The notes under the pieces: model-generated
The model's input: only the letters and a program-made list of their open reading frames with translations
What the model was told of the DNA's origin: nothing
Databases searched by the model: none
Shown here: in pieces, positions 54,632 through 64,000 of the stretch
How the letters are laid out: each line of letters begins with the position of its first letter
Position numbering within the stretch: the first letter of the stretch is position 1
Assembly (NCBI RefSeq): GCF_000143415.4
Contig: NW_003314334.1
Coordinates: 515,457 to 579,456, forward strand
DNA: 64,000 nt
Source of the DNA: Selaginella moellendorffii
Lineage: Eukaryota > Streptophyta > Lycopodiopsida > Selaginellales > Selaginellaceae
Direction of reading: 5' to 3'
Made by a program: the position numbers and the translations under genes

Positions 54632-55267
54632 ATGGCGCCAATAGCAGGGGTTTGCTTGCAGCACATCGCGAGGGAGGCGGATGATCCACACGCCATGGCG
54701 CTCTTCTACCAAGAGGTGGGCGATCGAATTCACTGCCTGGATTATGGGATTTCAGCTCAGATTTGGGGGATTGTCTCGCTCGCAGGTTCTAGGGTTCAAT
54801 CGGTTGGAGACTCCGAATTTTGGCGCCATGACCGTGATTTGGATGTCGCTGCCACCGTCGCATTCGCTGCATTTGATCGGTCGTGAATCCAAGCGCTCTA
54901 CAAGCTCGAGGTAGAAGAACTTTTTCTTTTTTCCTTTTGCTCCTAGCTTTTCCTACCTCGATTTGCTACACAGGAAAGATCCAAGTGTGCTTCCCAAAAG
55001 CGATCACTTAGCATTTCGTGTCGAAAATTACAATGCCGCAGTCCAGCTTATAAAGGTTTTCTTTTCTTCTTGGTTTTACGATCCACTAAGATTTTTGTCG
55101 TAACAGGACAGGGGTATCGAGATCTTCGAAAAGACGCAGCAAGACGGGAAGATCAAACAAGCTTTTTTCTATGATCCGGAGGGTACGTAAGGAAACAATT
55201 AAAATTGGTTTGTTCACCTTTCTTGTGCCCAGGAAACGGAATTGAAATAGGAAATTGGCCAGCTTAG
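54632..55267 (+). CDS. VOC superfamily (glyoxalase/bleomycin-resistance fold) protein
   Basis: Five exons: 54632-54715, 54786-54910, 54974-55055, 55107-55182 and 55233-55267; 133 aa. The single VOC module reads LQHIARE (first metal-site His), MALFYQEVLGFNRLETP, VIWMSLPPSHSLHLIGR, SDHLAFRVENYNAAVQLI, DRGIEIFEKTQQDGKIKQAF and FYDPEGNGIEIGNW, where the last Glu is the usual final metal ligand. Plant relatives are lactoylglutathione-lyase-like proteins of unproven substrate. The length equals a one-domain member. It probably forms a dimer with the active site between subunits. No targeting signal is obvious. It is the last gene before the AT-rich tract. Confidence 0.9.
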
Positions 55268-58099
55268 CAAATGTGTTTTCCAGAATGATATTCGCCTTTA
55301 ATTAGTTTGTAATCAGGGTTTATCGTTATAAAAAAATGTGATGTTGGAGTAAAATTTCTGAGATAAGGAGGACCAATTGCCCAACCAGCATTTCAGTAAG
55401 TTTTCCTTATGGAGATTGTTGTATAGTCGTATACTCTCAAACACCGATTTGATCTACCTGAAAGAGAGGTGTGCTTGTCATAAAAAACTAGCATCTCATC
55501 CAGGCATCATGCTATATGCTTTAGCAATCCATGTTAAAAAAGAAGTGAACATCATGATCTTGTTGTCTCGATTAAGCAAGTCTAGCATTGTGGAAGAGAT
55601 GGTCTTCATGCAGATTGTGATCTCAAGCCTAACCAAACCTTTTGGAGATGGTGGCATTAAGTTCTAGAATTCCATATCCCTATGCTTCCTATATCATACC
55701 AGCAGAATCTGCTTGCCATGGGCTTTCCAGCAGTGCATACCATGTTATATTTCCATGCCATGATCGTGGAACCATTTGGAAACCTGAAGATTTTCATGAA
55801 AATTTCAGCATTTTGATGGAGTGAGAGATTTTACCTGGAGAAGCCAAAAGATCATAGTGGCTGCAAACTACCATGGTAAGTGGTCTCATACCTCTAGGTG
55901 GGCATTGCAAGACCCTCCAAAAATATGTATTATTTGTAGACAGCTGACATAGTACATATCCTTTATTATATGCATCTATAACACCATTCTACCTCACTAT
56001 CTTGTTTTCCAAAGCATGATAAAGGGGTGTTTTATAAGACCACATTAGAGCCTTGTATACCATTTTCAACTTTTCCATAGCCGAAAAAGTATTTGACCTA
56101 AGTTTAGAATTATAATTTGGAGCTTATGTAAGCCCTTATGACCTTTATAAATAGTTGAGTCTGGTCTTTACCTTGACTCAAGCTACTTATACATTTTTTT
56201 AACCCATCATGAAGGGTGGTGTTGTGAGTATCTAACTATCTAAACAATATATAAATGAACGAATTTTTCACATGGTGCAAAACTACAGGTGAATAAAGTG
56301 TTAGTTGTCCTTCTTTATGGCCACAAGTGCATTCTTTTCTACCCATTAAAATCAAGTGGCACTATTTAGTGGCTTGGTTTCTTAAATAATGAAGAAGAGT
56401 ATAAATTTTAATCTACCACTACTTGATGCACAGAAAGACATCAATTATACTTATAATGATGTTATTATATACTTTCCCATTGGTTTGGGGGCATAAATTT
56501 AGTGACATGTAGCCACTAAGAAAAGTTAGTAAATGGTCTAAGCCTTCAACATGTTTGGAAAGTATTAAGGACTTAGGATGAAGAGTCTAGTTAAATGTTT
56601 AACAACAACCTTGGAATAGGCTAAGAATGAAGGGCCTTACTTCAAACATAAGACAAATAAGTGCTTAATTAATAAATGACAGATGATGGGGAAAAAGGAA
56701 AAGGCTTGGATTTTCCATGAAAAACCTTAGGAATCCCAAGATTAATTCAAAAATAAAGACAATTCACTTCTTAGAACAAAAATAAATAAATTATAGTAAC
56801 CTTTATCTTATTTTAATGGCATTGCATTAGTGCTCCACTTTGCACATGGTCTGACCAAATATAAGATTGTGTTTGTAGTCCACTTGTACATGGAGAAGTA
56901 TGGGACTTGAATAGTTAATTTCTAATTTTTTTGGAGAAAAATGTAAATTCTAGAGATTGTATGGTTTTATGAACTATATCCATCATCCAGTAGCAAAATC
57001 AAAATAAAAAGTTCACTTATAAAAGTTTTTAAGGAAAAAAATATACCTTATCCTTATTTTTTTTATTCCAAGCTCACAACCACTATAGCATGGCAACTTA
57101 GCTACCGTGGCATACATAGAAATCAGAGAAAAATAATAAAAGCATAAAAAAAAGTGTAACTTATACTTGAGAGTTTAGTAACTTTATAAAATGCTATGGC
57201 TTAACGAACATACCTATACATTGTTAATGTTATATATGCTAAAAAAATTGAATGTCTTATAGGTTTAGCAAGGCATTGTGGTTTTTTTTTTTAAAACGTA
57301 TTTTTGTGAGCCATGATTTGAGCTCAATAATTAGTAATTTCTAATATATTTTTTAGAGTATTAAAAAAACATTCATGATGAGTTTAAGTTTATGCAAAGC
57401 ATCAATTTTAGAAATCTTTAAAAAGTGGATTTTTTGTTTGTTTTAGAAAACCTGAAGAGGTGTAAGGAATATGCATAGAAGTCAAGCATATTCTACAATA
57501 TTCTTTAATTTGATAGTAGTGATTTTCTACTCTTAAGCTTTGCTTCATAATAAGTGTGACAACATTAGGTTATCTTGGATTAACTGATAAAAAATATTCT
57601 AAATACCAATTGAAAAAGGAAATTATATTACAGAGTAAATTATTTATGAAAGTACAATATTTAAGCTTTTTACTCTTAGGTTAATAATGCTTATTATAAT
57701 TATAGTAACAAAGTTGCTAAAATATAGAAAACTAGTGTCTAGATTAAATCCAATCTGACAGTTACTAATTCTTCAAAATGAAGTATACATAAGCAAAAAA
57801 GAAAAGAAAAAAGTATAAGTACATAGATGCTTATGCCTCTACCACAGTGAATTGGATTTGAACCCAAGCCTTTAAAGGATAAAAGCCTTTGCCTCAAACC
57901 AGGGTTGGCAGGTAAGAAAGAGATGTGGATCCAAAAAACATGATCATATAAGAATTAGGGTGAAAACAAATGGAGTCACCTATGTACCTACTCACTCCCT
58001 TGAATTAGCATTGCTTTAACTTCCAAGAGTAGCTCTCTAGTTTCTTCCATTTGCAAAGATACCTCATAAATTCGGTGACAATGTCAATATTAGAGAGGA

Positions 58100-59110
58100 G
58101 AACTGGAAGATCCTTATCTCACTAAGTGCTTGTGGAGGTGGTCATATGCCCCATAGTCATATATAACATAGAAAACATCCTCAACCTGTGTAAAACTACA
58201 AACTTGACAGAGACAAAAGTGGTAAGGGATGCTAGATCTGACTCATAAGCCCATCTCAATATCGAGATGGTGATTACCACAGCTATAAGTGGCAAGTTTG
58301 TAATGAGTTCATGGTGGGGCATGAGGTAAACATGCAAATTCATGCCTAGTGGATTGATTGTTTTGTAGTAAATGATATACTTGATTGCCCCAACTATTCC
58401 TATCAATAATCAATTCTCCAAAGCCTGTAACATTCACCAGTCAAACAGATCCTCAAGTACCAACTCAAGGTCAAAGTCAAGCTTGGTTGTCCATCTCTTG
58501 AGTTCTACCCACCAACCTCCATCCTATTCGAACATAAGGTTGATGGAGTCATCAATGGCTGATATCTAGAGCTTTATTTGCAGAATGTAAAGCAGACACT
58601 AGGTTTATATAGTTAATTGTTTCCTTGTGAGTAGCTCCAAGGGCCATAGACTGGACTCAAGTAGGACAATCAGGTATAACAAATCCCTTGTATGGAAGTC
58701 CATATAAATGAAATGGTATTAGAGTTCCTCTACTTGATCCTAAAGATTCCTAGAGTCATGACCTTTGCAACACACAAAGTAACTATGGATACCTTGTCTA
58801 TAAAGAATTGCTACTTTGCACTTTAATTTGTGACAAGAGCATCGGCACCATTTGATTAGAGTGCAAAGGCCATCACAATATGAGAAGAAAATACCCAAAT
58901 ATTTGTAATTGTCCACTATCTAAAGTGCAATACCACAATAATAGATATCCTATCTTGCACTTGTCCCAACACTAATTGCATCTTGGTGAGATTAACTTCC
59001 ATGCTAATGGCATCACAAAATTCACTTAATGCATCAAGTGTGATTTGCATTTGGCAGACCATTACTAGGATGTTGCCCTCCAACATTGCATTGCCAAGTT
59101 AGAGAAGAAT
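58100..59110 (-). mobile_element. LINE-type reverse transcriptase relic
   Basis: Minus-strand translation near 59080-58920 gives LDALSEFCDAISMEVNLTKM, then LVLGQ, and after a frame change VDNYKYLGIFFSY (about 58917-58880). This order matches the region after the YxDD box in non-LTR retrotransposon RTs (LxxFCxxxxLxVNxxKTxxxxF ... YKYLGI). Downstream to 58122 an open frame with hydrophobic, Trp-containing segments could be the connection region. Stops and shifts are many. The YADD box itself was not located, and neither were the element ends. Confidence 0.5.
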
Positions 59111-60254
59111 TGCAATGAGTAATACCATCCCATGGAAGAGACAAAAATTAAATGGATATATTGGTTAATAGAAAGCATAATCAGAAATTTAATTAATAAG
59201 TTAAACAATTAAACAATTAAACAATTAAAAAATTAATACACATGCAATAAATTGAGTTTGGATGTTTTTAGTTTGCACTCTTGGGCAAAGCCATACAACA
59301 AACTTTATCCAGCTAAATAAATAGGAAAATTTTGAGAGGCAAGATTGGCAAAGTATCTCTCCCATCTTTCAAAGGCCTTGAGATAATAAGTCTCATGATT
59401 TTTCTCACACAATATTCTTTATTTATATTTAAGGGTGGAATTTTTCAAGATATCTAGGCATGTAACAATATTTAGCATATGCTTTATATTGAATTTTTCA
59501 CAAAACCCTTCAAGACACCTACATTGGGATGGATTTTTGTTGGGTTCCATAGCTTCATAAGTAAAAATATTATTAAATTTTTATTGAGAGTTTTGGTTTC
59601 TAGAGCTATGGAGAAACATTTTTTACAAACATACCTATTATTTATTAAAGAAAGAACTTGTAAGAACTTTCAAAACTAAATTATATAGCATTTTTAGATA
59701 ATCATTTTAGCACAAAGATGGATCATTTAGTTTACTTAAACATACATGTTTTATCGGCAAATTGGACATGATCAATTGGTCTTCGAGTGCATCAAAAGAG
59801 ATTAGAACAATGGTGATCAATTTTAGCATCTGTAAAAATTAACAAGCATAAATAATGTGCCACTATATAGCTAAACTTATGCACTTTATTCAAAAGCTAG
59901 TGACATCCACTTGGTGCATGGAGAAGCTCATATCACTTTAAACTTTAGAAATTAATAAAACCTGTACCAATATATTCCATTTGTGTGTTACAACACGTAC
60001 TTTAAAAGTACTCTATCTATCTATAACATTAATCCATGGAGCTCAAACATTATGAAGTAAGTAGTATACATTTTACTTCAAGAAATGTCAAATACTTCAC
60101 CCTTTTGACCACCTTCATTTTTGTCCAATTCACCTTCACCACTTTCTATATCCACTTCATGTTCAAAATCTCTAGAAACTTTTGTAGAAAATCAGCTTGC
60201 CCTTGACCTAAATACAATTGTTTCGTCCAATTTGAGCAAATTTATCAAAATTCT

Positions 60255-62462
60255 ATTGGCTATATATGTCATAAATGTGATTGTAGGTATTGAAAGTTAC
60301 TTGCCAACAAGTCCTTTTAGATATTCTTTTATTATTGCTATAACAACAAGAGATTGGTATTATTAAACACTTTATCAATTTTTATTGTGCTAATGGAGTT
60401 AACTATTAGACAAACATAAGGATAGAATTTCTAAATATTATTAATTAAGCATACTTAGATTAGTTAGGAGTTCCTGTCTTATTGTGTTTTGCATTGTTTA
60501 GTGACAAAAACCCTTGTGTATTGAGATTAATCTCTCAATATCACTATATGATAGCTTACCATTTCCATCTTGCTGTCATGCTCTATATGTTAATCTTATT
60601 TGGTCCTATTGATTATTTATAGAAAGTGTCTAAATCTGCTAGTAAGGCATATCTATATAATGTAGAGATTGTCTACATTTATATATGCTCTCACATTTAG
60701 ATTTAAAATCTAACATCATTCCATATTTAATAAGCTTTCATGATTGTCCTAAAGTCTAATTCCTAGACCCAAAGTGTGCATTTATATGAGTAAATGGGTT
60801 TTAAATGTATAGTAGAGATAGTGGGTAGGTTTAGTATAGCTAACCAATCTAAAACATTGTCTACCTCCTTGTTAAGTGTATTTATTTTTGTTTTATATCC
60901 AATTTGGGTTTAAACCCACAATCTATACCATGCTAGCTAGTAGAGTACCTATATCCTCACGTATATTAAATAACATTAAACTTTATTTGGCTCCATTTTA
61001 TATGTTGGTTTTAACATTGGGATGTTAGATATTCTAAAACTATTCTAATGTCAATTTGTGTTTTTGTTCCTTAGTTGTATACTCAAAAGTTGCTCTGCAC
61101 TCTAGTTTTTTTGTTCTTTAGTTACATGCTCGAGAGCTTGGCTCTATCCCTTCGTTTAGTGGCCTAAGGCACTAAAGCTCAAGTCTTGCTCCATTGCCCT
61201 TGGCACATGTACTTAAGGGTTAAGTTCCACTTTGTGGTTATTTTATTGAAAACCACATATACTACAATATGCTTTTATGAACCATATTATATTATTTAGC
61301 TATCATTTCTCTCAATTTTATCAAGCTAAAGAGAAGAAAAATTTTGTATAGCCCCTTTTATTCAAAAAAGAGAAAAGGTGAAAAAATGCTAGCTTCTTTC
61401 ATTCTCCACTACCATTTTAACCATAATGAACTTTATTTTGTTTATAATAGAGCAAGGGTCAAATGCACAATTCAACACCCCCTTTTATTAAGGGTGGCCT
61501 CTTTACTTATTTGGAGTTGCATTCCTTGTAAATCAACTTAATGACTTAGGATATGTTTTAGTATATTACTTTCAATTATTTAGTATTTAAAAGTATAAAA
61601 TATGTACTTTTTATTCTATTTATATAGCTTAATATGACTAAGATAATACTAAAGAGAATGAATAAAAGAAAAAATATAAAACACAATAAATAAAAACCTT
61701 AGATTATATATTTATAAATTACAACCATGCATCATTGTTGCAAATATGATTGCAAGTATCTACCAATGAGTCCTTTCAAATATTCTTTCTTTACTGCTAT
61801 GATGGTAGGAGGTTAATATTACTAGACCCTTTTTCAATCTCTACTTAAGTTAGTTGAGAAATTGGTCTTTGTGTGTGCACTTGGTTAGATAAGTATAGAG
61901 ATGGAATTCTTAAATGCTATTAGTCAAACAAACTTGACATAATTAAAGAAATTCATTTATTGGTTTGCACTTGTTAATGTTGGGAACCCTTGCAATATTA
62001 AATTTAGTCCCTCAATACTTACTAAGTGATAATTTATTATGTCTACCAAGACACTCTCACTATCATGCTTCATATGTGTTTGTTTCATTTGGTCCTAATG
62101 GCTATTTATGAAAAGTGTCTAAATCTGTTAATTTAGTATATTTACAAAATGTAGGGATTGTTCTGAACACGATAGTATTATTCTCGTGTCCAAATTCACA
62201 ATCTAACATCATTTTATATTTAGTAGCCCTTGTCATTTTGCTCCTTGGGTTATATATTCAAGAATCATTCTGTGTTTTACTTCTTTCACTTTTATACTCT
62301 ATGATTAGGAGTTTAACTCTATCCTTTCGTTCAGTGGCTCAAGGTCTTGAAACTTAAGTTCTCCACTATCCTTAAACACATGACAGCATATGAAAGGTTA
62401 AAGTTCCATTTCATAATTATAACATCATAAGGTAAAAAGTGAAAACCATATATGCTACAATC
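60255..62462 (+). repeat. Old direct repeat pair in AT-rich DNA
   Basis: 60255-60740 plus 61040-61270 resembles 61715-62462 in the same order and orientation. Shared landmarks include aagtccttttagatattctt / gagtcctttcaaatattctt, atttggtcctattg / atttggtcctaatg, aaagtgtctaaatctg, ctaacatcatt, and ggctctatcccttcgtttagtgg / aactctatcctttcgttcagtgg. Divergence is high and the first copy has about 300 bp extra in the middle. It encodes nothing recognisable; it is probably two copies of an ancient transposon. Confidence 0.65.
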
Positions 62463-63005
62463 CTAAAGTTAGTTGTTAAGCATTTCACTTATGCTAAGTA
62501 TAATTGAGCATGATGCAAAGCACTAAGCCATGGAAGGAGCAAGGAGTGGCAAGGGGGTAACCACTTAAGAGAGAGGAGTGTTGGATTGTGCATTTGTTCC
62601 CTTAGTTACATTTAAACCATTGAAGAGTAAGAGAGAGAAGAAAGAACAAAATTATTATCTATAGCACATGTGAAACGGTCAGATCCACGCAAACTAAAAT
62701 CAAACACAGAATGTTGATTGAAACTTTCAAGGCTCAGGTTTCTTCAAAAACAATCACTCACAAACTTTATGTCCAAAAGCTGGCTACCTCCTTTGTCCAC
62801 CATAGTTAAGGACTTCAGAACTTTCAACTTGCACATTGACAAGGAGCTGGGCACAACTCATGGACTATGGATTCACACAGAGTTCATGAATCCAAAATTT
62901 TGGGTCAGCCAGAGAATGCGAATTCATATTAGCAATTAATATTGTATTTGTATTTTATGAATTGTGTTATAACAGAATATTGAGTCCAATGATGCTCATG
63001 TTTTC

Positions 63006-64000
63006 TTACTCAGTCCCACAGACAATTGTATCAATTTTGCAGAGAGGGATGGCTTCCAGCTTCTTTGCTAAGGTCACAGTGAGTCCATACTTCTCGCTGC
63101 TTGTGTCAACATGCACCACTTCAGCAGGCAGTGTCCAGTGAAAAGCATGTACCAAGTTGGCCAGCGCCAAGTGAAGTATGGAGAACGCTATAGATATTCC
63201 AGGACAGGCTCTGCTTCCTGCTCCAAATGGAATAACGTCCAAATTGTTGCCACCAACATCAAAGCAGCTGTAATCCAAGAACCTCTCAGGTTTGAACTTA
63301 AGGGGCTCCTTCCAAACTTTCGGGTCTCTTCCAATTGCGTATGCATTCACCATTAACGTAGTAGCTTCCGGGATTTTGTATCCCATCACTTCGCAAGTTT
63401 TGGAGCATTCTCGAGGTAAGAGCAAAGGTCCTGGTGGATGGAGTCTGAGTGATTCTTTAACAATCGCTTGCAGATAGGGAAGCTTGCTAATGTCCCTCTC
63501 TTCCACCATTCTGTTGGAGCCAACGACACTAGCAATCTCATCCTGGACCATGGACATGCAGGCTGGATGATTTATAAGCTCGGCCAAAGTCCATTCCAGC
63601 GACACGGATGAGGTATCAGTTGCAGCTTGAAGCAAGTTCTGTTAAACACTGACCAAGTTTAAAACCAGATGAATAACAGCTATATACGACTTACGATCAT
63701 CAAGCCCCTGATAGTGTTCCGTTGAAGAACATCCTCGGTGCTCCTGAGCTTCAGCAGCAACCCAAGAAAGTCATCCGAACATGTTGGCGATCTGAGCTCG
63801 TGTTCCGTGATAATCTTGTCCACAAATTGACGGCTTCTAACAGACAGAGTCTTGATCCGGTCATCTTGGTTCATATTCAACCACTTGACGAAGCTGTATG
63901 GTAAATAGTCACTGACGGGAAATGCACCGGCCAAGCTGAACGACTCCTCCATAAGGTATATAAACTCTTCTGCTTCTTTAGCATCAGTAGTATCACCTTC
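63006..64000 (-). CDS. Cytochrome P450, CYP71-clan (A-type), 3' part
   Basis: Two exons seen: 63695 to beyond 64000 (5' end outside the window) and 63638-63006, joined by a 56-bp intron at phase 0. Order of motifs: EESFSLAGAFPVSDYLP (early helix region), NLLQAATDTSS (I-helix oxygen-binding A-A-x-D-T), KESLRLHPP (ExxR of the K helix), FKPERF (PERF) and PFGAGSRACPGISIAF (haem-binding Cys). The C-terminus ends soon after the usual beta region. The intron before the I-helix motif is typical of A-type plant P450s. Subfamily and substrate cannot be told from this part. A single membrane anchor is expected at the missing N-terminus, placing it at the ER. Confidence 0.93.

Larger units (their letters stand above)
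55268..63005. other. AT-rich, gene-poor tract with transposon relics
   Basis: About 7.7 kb with base composition clearly more AT-rich than the gene blocks and no frame longer than about 96 codons. Apart from the LINE relic and the direct repeat listed separately, I see only short A/T runs, among them a small tandem repeat of aaacaatta (3 copies, 59206-59232). No LTRs, terminal inverted repeats or target duplications were recognised. No exons of known families were found. Confidence 0.6.

Noticed and set aside
55377-55667. A 96-aa plus frame at the start of the AT-rich tract.
   Set aside because: No family resemblance or neighbouring exons; expected by chance at this length.

Overview
The window is nuclear DNA of a land plant. 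Most genes have many introns of only about 50-65 bp and sit very close together. Gene content is plant-type: P-type and PLS-type PPR proteins, an LRR receptor-like protein, PLATZ, ZIFL-type MFS carriers, neprosin, VHA-a, a GTG/GPHR protein and an A-type P450. The small genes, tiny introns, abundant single-exon PPR genes and GC-AG introns point to a lycophyte such as Selaginella. That species call is inference from style and protein resemblance; no search was run.

Layout, left to right. 1-6.7 kb: an LRR receptor-like protein (-), a cluster of nested inverted repeats, and a broken PPR fragment. 7.5-18.5 kb: a dense housekeeping block with a decayed thiamine pyrophosphokinase (TPK) copy, proteasome ATPase RPT3 (-), an unrecognised 112-aa protein, intact TPK, a Shewanella-like phosphatase, deoxyhypusine hydroxylase (-), GTG/GPHR and an F-box-like ORF (-). 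19-28 kb: a graveyard with a TWD40-1-like (TPLATE complex) pseudogene cut by an inverted duplication and an assembly gap, two relics of bacterial-type DNA topoisomerase I, and a decayed LRR receptor gene between them.

28.4-42.5 kb: intron-containing tRNA-Tyr, 17-exon V-ATPase subunit a, a large Gln-rich bromodomain protein (-), a P-type PPR gene (-), a TLDc protein and a neprosin-domain protein (-). 42.6-51.4 kb: a partly decayed tandem duplication of ZIFL transporter, PPR and chloroplast methyltransferase, all on the minus strand. 52-55.3 kb: a PLATZ factor and a VOC/glyoxalase-like protein. 55.3-63 kb: gene-poor, AT-rich DNA with a LINE-type reverse transcriptase relic and an old direct repeat. 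63-64 kb: the 3' part of a cytochrome P450 (-) that runs off the window.

The neighbours do not form a pathway. The main organisational themes are very short head-to-head promoters with telo-box-like AAACCCTAA/AGGGTTT motifs (RPT3/112-aa gene 71 bp; DOHH/GTG 101 bp; PPR/TLDc 41 bp), tail-to-tail packing (SLP/DOHH 43 bp), and repeated local duplication followed by decay of one copy. I found no convincing new multi-gene system. The oddest items are the 182-bp near-perfect inverted repeat touching the assembly gap, the nested hairpin cluster upstream of the LRR gene, and the 112-aa gene with a duplicated exon in its intron. Exon limits were read by eye from splice sites, reading phase and family resemblance.
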